Origin: Nicotiana tabacum
Lineage: Eukaryota > Streptophyta > Magnoliopsida > Solanales > Solanaceae
NCBI RefSeq assembly: GCF_000715075.1
Contig: NC_134096.1
Coordinates: 68,453,026 to 68,517,025, forward strand
Direction of reading: 5' to 3'
Length of the DNA stretch: 64,000 nt
The notes under the pieces were generated by a model. The model saw only the letters and a program-made list of their open reading frames with translations. It made no database searches and was not told the origin of the DNA. Both the position numbers and the translations under genes were made by a program. Of this stretch, positions 54,421-64,000 are shown piece after piece (the first letter of the stretch is position 1; every line of letters starts with the position of its first letter).

Positions 54421-55474
54421 GAAATGATCAATATGGATTTTGTGGTAGGGTTACCCCGCACTCCGCATAAGTTTGACTCAATTTAGATGATCGTGGATCG
54501 ACTCAAGAAATCAGCACACTTCTTGCCAAGTTAAATCCACCGACACTGTGGAATAATATGCTCAATTGTATATCAAAGAAATAGTCAGGCTTCATGGCAC
54601 TCCAGTTTCCATCATTTCCGATCGAGGGGCCCAGTTCACAGCTAATTTCTGGAAGAAATTTCAGTAAGGTTTGAGTACGCAGGTAAATCTTAGCACGACT
54701 TTCCATCCATAAACTGACAGGCAAGCAGAGCGGACTATTCAGGCGCTTGAGGACATGTTGCGTGCGTGTGTGCTTAACTTCAAGGGTAGATGGGATGATC
54801 ATTTGCCGCTCATAGAATTTGCTTATAACAACAGCTTCCATGCCAGTATTCAAATGGCGCTGTTTGAGGCCTTGTATGGTAGAAGATGTAGATCGCCGGT
54901 TGGGTGGTACGAGGTTGGAGAAGCTGAACTAATAGGACTAGACCTTGTGCATCAGGCTATGGAAAAGGTTAAGATCATAAAAGAGCGGTTGAAAACTGCT
55001 CAGAGTCATCAAAAATCCTATTCGGATGTTCGTCGCAGAGACTTAGAATTCAAGGAAGATGATTGGGTGTTCTTGAAGGTATCTCCCATGAAGGGGATCA
55101 TGCGGTTTGGAAAGAAAGGAAAATTAAGTCCGAGGTATGTCGGGCCGTATAGAATCATTCAAATGATAGGTCAGGTGGCGTACAAGCTTGAGCTACCACC
55201 TGAGCTGTCATTAGTGCACCCGGTATTCCATGTGTCCATGTTGAAGAAGGTAGTTGGAGATCCGTCCGCTATTGTGCCGGTTGAGACCATCGAGATCAGT
55301 GAAGAACTGTCATATGAAGAGATTCCGGTTGCTATCCTTGATAGACAGGTCCAGAAGTTGAGGAATAAAGAAATTGCATTCGTAAATGTATTATGGCGAA
55401 ACCAGCAAGTCGAAGAAGCTACTTGGGAAGCCGAGAATGAAATGAAAAAGAAGTACCCTTATTTATTTGAATAG
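54421..55474 (+). pseudogene. Element D integrase core and chromodomain-like tail
   Basis: 54421-54750 carries MDFVVGLPRTPHKFDS (first Asp), [12 protein letters not shown] (second Asp) and TFHP, with several stops between. The open frame 54755-55474 (239 codons) then gives MLRACVLNFKGRWDDHLPLIEFAYNNSFHASI, the integrase C-terminal part with RRDLEFKEDDWVFLKVSPMKGIMRFGKKGKLSPRY-type GPY/F-like region (GPYRIIQMIGQVAYKLELP), FHVSMLKKVVGDPSAIV, and the tail AILDRQVQKLRNKEI, then VLWRNQQVEEATWEAE and YPYLFE before the TAG. The tail is complete. Confidence 0.86.
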
Positions 55475-56100
55475 CCATGTAATAGCTCTATAAATTTGTT
55501 CCCCTTAAGTTTTGTATCACTTGTTCGGCTAATATAAAGACACTCCTTTCTAGTTATATGTCCCCTATGAGGCTTCCGTTGAGGTTATTTTGCATTCAAC
55601 TGTGTCATTTAATTCTATATATGTTGCTAAGGTGTGTTTTGGGGGCTCTCTGACAGGTTGATAGGCCTAAATACAAAGGAAACTCTGGCAAAATTTTCAA
55701 AAAGTTAGGAAGTTAGGCAAATCTGGGGCTGATGTTATGTGGTGCAACTGAAACTGTGTTAAGCAAACCTTGATCCTCATTCGAGGACGAATTATCTCTT
55801 TCATTGTTGATTATCATTATTTGTAGTTATTGTTCATGTTATCTCTCTTATTGTTAATTATCATTATTTGGGGTGATTGTTCATGTTATCCATTCCCTTG
55901 TTGATTTCCATTTTTTGAAGTCATTGTTACACGTTATCTATTCCATTGTGAGTTATTCTTATTTAACCTCGTGGTTATACATTATTTCTCATTGATGAGT
56001 TATTGGTGTTGAAGTTGTGTAGCCGTTATCACGTTAAGGCGAGATTGTGTAAACCAAAAACTTGGGGTTTTGTGGTGCCAAGTTAGATTCCTGCGTTACT
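55475..56100 (+). other. Element D 3' untranslated spacer with short repeats
   Basis: Non-coding. It includes cctcattcgaggacgaatt (55775-55795), a word that normally lies just before the 3' LTR in such elements. Then come about three imperfect ~60-bp units with cattgttgattatcattattt and gttcatgttatc (55800-55960). I cannot place the LTR start; a clear TG after a polypurine tract is not visible. Confidence 0.6.
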
Positions 56101-58198
56101 ATAGTGAAAAATTCTTCACAGCTCGCAAGCTCGCCGCGGTTCGGACTTTTTGGATTGAACAGTACCCTATGGACTGAGAGGAAAAAATTTCGCAGAAGAA
56201 CGCATTTTTATGGCCTATTATGCGGCCGCATAATCACTCTGCGGATCGCATAATGGCCGCAGAGTGCAGCAGTAAGTTTGGCCAACTTGAGGTCATTTTT
56301 GCGGTTGATTATGCGACCGCATATCGATCGCATAATCCCTCTTGAGTTTTTGCGGAGGGAGTTCTGCGGTGCATTATGCTACCGCAGAACGAGTATGCGG
56401 ACCACATACTAGTCGCATACCTAGGCCGTAAGTTCAGGCCCCTGAGGGCCACTTTGCGGACCGCATAACCATTATGCGGTCGCATACCTATGTCGGGACA
56501 CCATTTTTCTTAATTTAAAACCCGACCCCCATTCCATTAAAACACCCCATTTAGTCTATTTTGAGCTCATTTATGATATTTCTAGTGTGAGGGAGAGAGG
56601 GTTCTAGAGGGAGGAACTAATTTTCATCAATCAATCTTCATCCATCACTTAAAGCTTGGAAATACTCAAGTAGAGCACTCAATTGCTTCATCCAAAAAGG
56701 TAAGACTTCATCACCCCAGCTCTTAATTTCAAACATAGCTATAATGGGGTATTAATAAGATGGTCCATAGGTGTGAGGGTTGTTTATCTTGCATGCATGT
56801 GATAAAGAGAGTGGGAAAAATAAGAAGTGAACTAGAACCATGAATGTTTTCCTAATTTTGGGTTCAATTTGTATATTGCTAAGGGTTCCGGAAAATTGTA
56901 GAGTCTAAAAAAGTGCAATTGAGGTATGTATGGCTAACTCTTTTTTTCCTAGAATCGAACTCCTGGTGTCCGAATGATTGGTGTAAGTTCCGACTTGATC
57001 TTACTAGAATTGTTTGCCTTAGTGTGTTGGGTTGAAAGATTTATGTTCCCTCATTGTTTTAGATATTTACCATGCCATTATGCTATTTGAGGACGTATCT
57101 ATGATTTTTCAAGTTCCTTCCCTTATGTGTGCAATGCTTTATATGATGGTACTTATCGACACGAATGATGACGTTATTTGATTGAATAAAAAGGGAAAGA
57201 CTTGAATTGTAAAATGTGCCCAAGTGCCAAGAACTATTTAATAAATGAGGTTGTTTGTGCCATGTAATGAAAGATGGGAAAGAGATGTGAATTGAGTGAA
57301 CAATTGGAAGAGGTTATGTCTCAAGTGAGATGGCTTAGCCGATCGGGCTGAGATCGGATGCCATGCCGTACACATGGTGGCATTTGTGTTGGAACTATTG
57401 ATTTACATTGTGGATATGGATATGTCTCACTTGGGATGGCTTAGCTGGTCAGGCCGAGACTGGACTCCGTGTAACAACACGGTGGCATTATGAGTTGTGG
57501 CTTTGGCACTAAATATTATTAACCTAAAAAGATAAAAAGATTGAATTGGGAATTGTGTGATCCTTATTTGCTGTTTTCTTGTATTTTCATGAAGTACTTA
57601 TTGATTATTGTGACTGCCTTCTCTTTTCTTCACTGTTCATTCTACTTAGATTGGTGTTTGCCTTACATACTAGTACTATTCGACAGTACTAACGTCCCTT
57701 TTTGCCGGGGGCGCTACATCTTTTAATGGATGTAGGTGGTTCTATAGCAGATAGCGCTTATCGCAGATAGTGGTGTTCTCCCTCACACTCATCACAGCAG
57801 CCTTGGTGAGCCCCATTTCTTACTGGGGTCATGTAGTCCTTCTTTGCATAAGTTTTCATATTTTGAGGTATAGCCGGGGCCTTGTTGCCGGTATTGTCAT
57901 GTTGCTCTTTTGTACCCTTAGAGGCTCCGTAGACGTTTATGTGGGTCATGTACATATGTTGGGGTGTCGTTGGATCGAGTTGTATTTTGGGAACTTAACT
58001 ACGACATAATGTATATAATGAAAAATGAACTAGCAACGTTTATATATTTATATAACTGATCTCTCCCCTGTTTTACAAATGGTGACGCGTTCCCTTTTTG
58101 GATCATGAATGAGCCGGGTAGGAAAGGTTTACTAGGCTTGCTCGACCGGGTTCACTCGGTTGAGCGCCGGTCGTGCTCCCCGAGGTTGGGGCATGACA
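56101..58198 (+). mobile_element. Element D 3' LTR (start uncertain)
   Basis: The right end is gttggggcatgaca at 58198, matching the 5' LTR end at 51227. The last ~970 bp align with 50265-51227. The upstream portion has an array of gcggccgcataa-type words (56190-56490), a donor-like aaggtaaga (56697-56705) and two copies of a tggcttagc...ggtggcatt subrepeat (57325-57395, 57430-57495). The left border is a guess. Confidence 0.75.
56217..56234. other. 18-bp perfect palindrome in D LTR
   Basis: ATTATGCGGCCGCATAAT is its own reverse complement. It is the clearest member of a group of shorter near-palindromes around it (gcgaccgcat, atcgatcgcataat and others). Confidence 0.9.
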
Positions 58199-58886
58199 GA
58201 TTGTTATTGTTGAAACATTTTCTTGTTGAACATTGTACATTCATTATTGTTGTTGATATTCTTGTACACGTTGTGGTGGAGCCATGGGCTATTGTTGTGG
58301 AAACATTGATATTGTTGATTGTTTGCAAGTTGTGATATATGGGCACTTGTAGTTCGAGTTGTTATTGTGATGTGATATTGATACACATGCGGCAGTATAA
58401 GGCTTGGGGTTAATGTGCATGCGGCGGTACAAGGTGGGACTTATGTGCGTGTTACTTGTAGGAGAACTACGTGAAGCCACGCAGCGTCATAAGGTGGGCT
58501 AAAAAGCGTGTAGCTATTTCGGGAAAACGGTTTCAAAACCTATTTCAAATGTAAGGCTCACGCGGCGGTATACAGAAAGATTGTGATTGAGATTGTGAAA
58601 TATGTATACGAGGCGGTACCTCGGGTGTGATTACTGATTTATACGAGGTGATACCTTTGTGGTGATTCTCATTGTACACGAGGCGGCACCTCGTTGTGAT
58701 TCTTGTTATTTATCTCTTTTGCAAGCAGTTTCGGTGGGAACGTTTCGGTTGTTTTGTTCTTCTTTGTTCTAGCAGTTGTTGTCTGTATATGATCATTTTG
58801 GTTATCTTCAGTTGCTTTTTTTAATGTATTCCCATGTTTAATTTCCGGTATTAGTTCATGTTATTATCTTGTTTCGTATCAATTAT
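58199..58886. repeat. Non-coding spacer with GGCGGTA-type short repeats
   Basis: After a TTGTTG-rich start (58200-58330), words such as gcggcagtataaggc, gcggcggtacaaggtggg, gcggcggtataca, gaggcggtacctcg and gaggcggcacctcg recur at irregular 40-70 bp steps (58388-58700). Some units hold short palindromes (gaggcggtacctc). It resembles untranslated spacer/LTR sequence of gypsy elements. No coding frame. Confidence 0.6.
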
Positions 58887-59833
58887 TGTCGCGCCCCATT
58901 TTCTCGCGAAAGCGGGTTTCAACATGTGACAACTCTTTTAAATGGGTATTAAAAGAGAAGAGTCTCCACCTAACGATTTTTAAGGTGTTTTAGGGCACCT
59001 ATTTGCAAATAACTCTATTCGATTAGTCTACGTCACCAAAGTTCAGGTAAGGGCTGAAATTACCTTAAAGAAAAGGTGTTATGTACTCTTCGAGGTCCAC
59101 AACTATGGGTCACGGCCGAAGTTTATGCTATGTGGATTATTATGATTAAGCTAGGTGATCATATAAGTGAAGAAATACGCGGAATTTAATGGTTTTAAGC
59201 AAGTGCAGGGAAACAACATAATAATTAAACTATATAAATACAAGTCTCGGAGGTTACAAGGATACAATTACGTTGGTCTATATTTGATGACTAAGTGTGA
59301 ACAACAAACATATAAAGGGGAGGGGGGGTCCTAAGTTCTTTAGCCTAAATGATCACCCTATGCAACAAAAATAATACTTTGCAACAACCTTCTCATATTA
59401 TTCATCGAGCACATACTATGATCTCCTGCTACCTGATTACTATGTTAAAGTTGTTTACTTAAAGGCTCTCTAATTCAATTCTAGGTCGCGTCCTATGCGT
59501 TCACTACCCGTCCCATGCCTATGGTCCAGGAGGCTTTGTACCTACTATTGGGAGGTTCTAGACTTTACTCAGGATGCTAAGAAATGATTAAACTAGCTCA
59601 CATTCAAAACATATAGGACTCCACATAAATGCAAGAAAAGGCTCAAGTTAACCCCCACACATAAGCAACGAATGCACGTGACAGATTTAGGCAGTGGATA
59701 ATTTCAGAGTTAAGAAACATTATAGCCGCTAAGTTCTGTAAACATACTTTCTAGGTGGTTCTGATTTCCAATAGTGTGCAGGCAGCGTTACGACTTTTAG
59801 TCTAATAGATTTGCATATTATAAACATTATAAA

Positions 59834-60310
59834 CCCTATAGGTATGATAACTAGTTCTGCCGCAATGGGCGGTAAAACAACTTTGAGAGCCCAAAATTAG
59901 CAATGTTGATTTCGTAAACGATTTCTTATGCGAGTGACAGTATCCTATAGGCAGGATTTCTAACAATTAGACTTGATCTTATAACACTTTATCCCTATAG
60001 GCATGTTATATAAGTGTGGCAGTATAAAAATAACAGAAAGAAGTTGATTAATTATTTACAAACCCTATAGTCATGGTATCTAGATAAGTATTATCAAAAC
60101 ATGTGTTATCGTATCATATAGGCATGTTGTCTAAGTGTGCATAATAGTAAACCTAAAAACAAGTACGACAAATACTTAAACATGCTTTAGGAAGGTTGAG
60201 TGAAGTGTGTGTGATTTCCTATACAAATGATTTCTATTAGTGTGTAGAATCAAAGCAAGTCAAAACAAATATCAAACAAGGCTCTTAAACCTTATAGGCA
60301 TATTTTCTAC
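59834..60310. repeat. Six interspersed CCTATAGGCATG-like words
   Basis: ccctataggtatg (59834), cctataggcagg (59944), ccctataggcatg (59991), ccctatagtcatgg (60063), catataggcatg (60115) and ccttataggcatat (60290). The core cctatagg is a perfect 8-bp palindrome in the better copies. Confidence 0.8.
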
Positions 60311-61976
60311 TCGTTCATGCGAGCATTAGAATACCCCCAACCCAGTTTTTATTAATTTCCCCATCATTTAGTTATTATAGACCCATATAGCATAATTACA
60401 AGCTCAATAGAATGATCACAGGCCCAACTAGGGCCACTACAGGCCCGACATAAATACAGAATACCCAGGGGTGCTACTGGGCCTTCAACTAAGCTTGGAA
60501 CCTTGTGTGGATGAGCAGGCCCACACTCACATGGCGGTTGATGTGCTTCAACTCTCTTTACCAAACTAGCCCAGCAAACATGCCCAAACAACTGCCTTAC
60601 TTACCCATTTGAGTACTAAACCAACTGTAATAATAAGTGACAATCTATATGCTTGGCCAATTTAAAACCTTTGAAATCTAAGCACTTAACCCTTAAGGAT
60701 GTAGCTGACAGAGAAACAGAAACATTCTAAAGGAAAGGCACATAGGCAGGCTTACACAAGGTCTCAGTAGACATAGCATATACATGATAGCTACAAGCTA
60801 TATTTCCCAGGGAACAAGTTAAGAGATAGTAAGCTAAAGATGTAAGAATTTTCAAGTAAAGCATGGTTCAGAATTAACCTAAATGGGATTCTTAGACATA
60901 AGAGACTTAACAAGGACATTTAGAGGAGTCCTAAATAGGAATACAAGTAAGGAGTAGTTATATAGAAAAGCCTTAAACATTTGAGCCTAAGGAAGGCATG
61001 ATTACAACTAACTTGCAGTCAGGAAGAATAATAGACAAATTACTGACATGGATAAACACTCGCTTAGTTTGAACATGAGAAGCTTAACATATTGAGTATC
61101 AGTCAATACTAGAAGCACTTATGGAAAATAAGTAACGTGTCAATCAGGACAACATACATCAAACTTTGTACTAGTTGGCAACACATAGGAGAAAAGGCTA
61201 GGTATGTGATTTGCCCTAATGTCTCAAATAATATTGAAGAACACAGGATTGCACAAGTTAAAAACCATACACTAGAACTCAAATAACATGAAAACAGGCC
61301 CTAGCTAACAGTACAACCTCAGAAATGTAGCAGGTTGGGCATGTATGACTTAACAAGGTCTAGAACACACGGGTTGGTTATCATAATAATCCGTAATAAA
61401 GTAGAAAGATAAACTCAAGGCAATCATCAGGTATTAGCATAGACATAGCAGGCTAAATAGGTTTAAGAGAACCAGAAGTCATTTATGCTAAACACATACG
61501 ATAAGCATACACCATAATTATAACCCAGGCAAGTTCATATGCCAAGAGTATAGAGTCACAAGAATACTTAAGAGCAAACAAAGCTACAACAATATGGAAT
61601 AGTAGGACATTGATTCAAAGAATTTTTAGTGTCATAAAGCATAAATATGGACGAAAGAGAATGAACTTTCCAAGGCAAAGAGACTTACTAGTTGCAAATT
61701 AATCAATCAAGCAAAATAAGAAGAACAATTTCAGTAGTACTCCAATCGTCAATAGCAAAAAGAGCAGCAGAATACCAAAATCCCAGTGCGTCAGAGTTCC
61801 CAAGGGTTTCAAGTGAACCCCGGGCAGTGCTCACACTGAGAAAAGAGTAACACTCAAATTCTGGTGGCCTTGGCTTTCAACCGACCAAGGTCTCAAAATT
61901 TAGAATAGTATAACAAGTGAGAGTGAGAGAGTAATAGCAGTAGTTAAGGTCTATCTAGGGGAATAATGGGAAGGGA

Positions 61977-61984
61977 TTTATATA
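61977..61984 (-). promoter_or_regulatory. Possible TATA box of the TGTCGCGCC LTR
   Basis: tttatata on + reads TATATAAA on the minus strand, with a pyrimidine-rich leader (ctctctcactctcac) about 50 bases downstream on that strand. Such T/C-rich leaders are common just after plant LTR start sites. No experimental support. Confidence 0.4.
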
Positions 61985-62963
61985 TTGTTAATAACAGGTA
62001 AATAAAAATGGAAATAAGACCAATCATGTAGAATAAGGAAAGAAAATCAGTCAAAAAGAATAAGGAAAAAAGACCACATGCAAACTTATTTCAAATCGGA
62101 TTAGGGCAACGAATAAGGCAAATCCTAATCACGCCGAAATCAATGGAGATGTGCCCAATCGGATAGATACTCCATGTCCTTGGATGCACCTAGCCGAAAT
62201 CCTATAAGATCTTCATGATCGAGCCCCTTTGGACCGAATTTATACGAAATACACCTTCCATAGATGGAACAATACTTAGTATTACCATATCGAAGTGGTA
62301 AGCATTCAAAAAAGGTAAGAAGATCTCTAGTTCGAGGGGAAAATGCATAGAAAAGAGCGAGAAAATTTTGGTCGCTAGGGTTTAGGTTTGAGAGACGAAA
62401 ATGGAGTGTTTGAGGGTGGCTGCGAAGTTGAGAATGGGCTAGGGTTTAGGTTGATGAGATATAAGGAGAAATGGGGAAGTGTTGTAACGGGTCGTGGACT
62501 GGGGCAAACCTATTGGGTCGTTTGGTTTTGGGCTTCTGGGGTCGATCATGAATAGGGGCTCATTTGTTTGGATCTTAATTGATCCGAAAATTAGGCATCA
62601 CTTGGGCCAGATTTTAAAATTATGAAATTAAGAGAAAATAAATTAATAAAATAACTATTATTACGAATAATAGTTGAAGGTTGTAAACATATAAAAGTTA
62701 TTTCAACCCTAAATAAAATAATAAAACGCAATTAGTTGTAAAATATAGGCTATTATTGTAAAAATATAAATAGCTCAAAAATACAAATATAATTATATGA
62801 AATGAAGTAAAAATATTATAAAACATATATGTGGATGTAAATAATAAATTTGGATGACAAAGTAATTTGAAAAGGGTAACTAATACACATTTGAACAATT
62901 TAAATTCAAGAGAATCAATTTTAAAATCTTAAAGATTATGAAATAATTACAGGAAATACTTAT

Positions 62964-64000
62964 TGTAACGACCCAGCTGTTTGCTTTGAGAGTATTAGCC
63001 CTGATCCCCTATTTATTGCTCCCTATATTTCATTTTATGGTTATGTGACTTGTCGGGGCGCTTGGTGTCGGGTTCATGATAGTTTCGGAGTGAAACGTGA
63101 CATATCGTCCCTAAATTGGAAGTTTAAGTCGTAGGAGTTGACCGTAGTTTGACTTGTGTGAAAATAACTCCAAAATGGAGTTTGACGGTTCCAATAGCTC
63201 TGTATGGTGATTTGAATTTTAGGATCGTGTTCGGATGTTGATTGGGAGGTTCGTAGGTCATTTAGGCGTTAATTGGCGAAAGTTGGAAGAATTTTGGAAA
63301 GTTTAACTGGGAGTGAACTTTTTGATATCGGGGTCGAACTTCGATTCCGGAAGTTAGAATAGGTCCATAATATCATTTAGGACTTGTGTGAAAAATTTGA
63401 GGTTAATCGGATGTGATTTGATATGTTTCGGCATCGGATGTGGAAGCTAGAAGTTCAAAAGTTTATTAGTCTTGAATCGATGCGCAATTCATGATTTTAG
63501 CATTGTTTGATGTGATTTGAAGGCTCGACTAAGTTCGTATCATATTTTAGGACTTGTTGGTATAATTGTTTGAGGTTTCAGGGGCCTCGGGGTGGTTTCA
63601 GATGGTTAACGGATCGAATTTGGAGTTTGGTTGATTGCTGAAGCACCAGGTCTGGTGTAATCGCACCTGCAAAGGTTTTGATCGCAGGTGCGAAGCCGCA
63701 TGTGCGCACCAACCATCGCAGAAGCAGCAAGGAGTGGAACTTGGCAGTGCTTGTAGGTGCGAAGAGCTTGCCCGCATCTGCGACCTCGTAGGTGCGAAGT
63801 GATGAACACATAAGTGGAAATGGGAAAAGGAGCTGGCTCCGTAGAAGCAGCAGTGTGCTCGCAGATGCGAGTCCGCATGCGCGAAGCCAATCGCAGGAGC
63901 AGATGTCTTGGTCGCACCCGCGAAGCCGCAGGTGCGGGTAAGTTGTCGCAGGTGCGGAAAGCCTGGACAGTGTATTAAAATTGAGGTTTCTATGATTTTT
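62964..64000 (+). mobile_element. LTR start, gypsy, cut by the window end
   Basis: Opens TGTAACGACCCAGC after cttat and shows the shared LTR landmarks in order: atatcggggtcgaacttcg, tgtttgatgtgatttgaaggctcgac, ggacttgttggtata, gtttcaggggcctcggg. An array of gcaggtgcgaag/ccgcatctgcg words follows (63640-63960). The words are those of element B's LTR, in the opposite orientation. Antisense open frames here are by-products of the array. Confidence 0.8.

Larger units (their letters stand above)
58887..62963 (-). mobile_element. ~4-kb LTR-like block opening TGTCGCGCCCC, no coding
   Basis: Begins tgtcgcgccccattttctcg and runs without coding capacity to the next LTR at 62964. Six copies of a ccctataggcatg-like word lie at 59834-60310. 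Near the right end, on the minus strand, there is a TATATAAA box (61977-61984) followed in that direction by a C/T-rich, ctctctcactctcac leader, consistent with an LTR promoter. The right terminus and target duplication are not identified, so solo LTR versus fragment is open. The orientation is inferred from the TATA box. Confidence 0.5.

Noticed and set aside
57758..58480. Open frames in and after the D LTR (Asn/Thr/Ile-rich)
   Set aside because: Derived from TTGTTG-type simple sequence and LTR subrepeats on the antisense strand.
62698..62898. 66-codon Phe/Tyr-rich frame
   Set aside because: Low-complexity AT-rich sequence, with no evidence of coding.
58887..62963. Solo LTR with a defined right end and target duplication
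   Set aside because: I could not find a matching 5-bp duplication or a convincing CA end before 62964, so only an LTR-like block is claimed.
1..64000. tRNA or rRNA genes, or a plastid/mitochondrial insertion
   Set aside because: No cloverleaf, rRNA or organellar coding signature was seen. The tRNA-like words are only primer-binding sites.

Overview
This window is plant nuclear DNA made almost entirely of nested, decayed transposable elements. It most likely comes from a Solanaceae genome, and Nicotiana is my best guess. That call is inference: it rests on very long (2.6-3 kb) Ty3/gypsy LTRs that open TGTAACGACCC and close GGGTCGTGACA, initiator-Met primer-binding sites (TGGTATCAGAGC), chromovirus-type Gag-Pol proteins, and remnants of Mutator-like (MULE) and hAT-like DNA elements. 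I see no intact host gene, tRNA, rRNA or CRISPR. Every coding region found is transposon-derived and broken by stops, frameshifts, deletions or lost catalytic residues, with the possible exception of one short exon-like frame of unknown nature at 3291-3488.

Layout. (1) 1-3865 and 21704-23656 read as one older locus, probably a MULE: a broken DUF1985/Ulp1-protease-like gene on + (48-1560), a ~100-bp tandem repeat, and a broken mudrA-type transposase on - (23656-22146). (2) Gypsy element A (+) inserted in that tandem repeat with target duplication GGTTG. What remains is one LTR copy (3866-17403, split), an unusual duplicated junction, a short 3' internal remnant, a polypurine tract and a second LTR (18753-21703). 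(3) Element B (-, 5071-15549) sits inside A's left LTR with both LTRs, PBS, gag, protease, RT, RNase H, integrase, chromodomain-like tail and PPT all recognisable. (4) Family C (+) starts at 23657 and truncates the MULE transposase. It has LTR fragments, a 3' pol fragment (25735-27500), a shared LTR (27545-45425) and a second gag-pol (45626-50131). (5) Inside C's shared LTR lies a three-LTR, two-body array on - (28176-43120, bodies E and F) and an 885-bp hAT-like element (44088-44972). (6) Element D (+, 50132-58198) is a different chromovirus with a rearranged 5' LTR, a long Gag-Pro-RT frame and a deleted RNase H. (7) 58199-64000 holds non-coding LTR/spacer sequence: a minisatellite-like stretch, a ~4-kb LTR-like block opening TGTCGCGCCCC, and the start of another TGTAACGACCC LTR cut by the window end.

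The genes do not form a host pathway. Their common logic is retrotransposition (Gag particle, protease, RT/RNase H, integrase) and cut-and-paste transposition. The most interesting signals are in non-coding LTR design. Several distinct LTR families carry, at the same relative place, arrays of different short near-palindromic GC-rich words, then a consensus 5' splice site. A splice acceptor sits directly at the gag ATG, which suggests a spliced leader. Three families (A, B and E/F) also share a hairpin whose loop contains TGACGAG. The recombination scars (triple target duplication, shared LTRs, duplicated integrase module, RT-to-integrase fusion) give a readable history.
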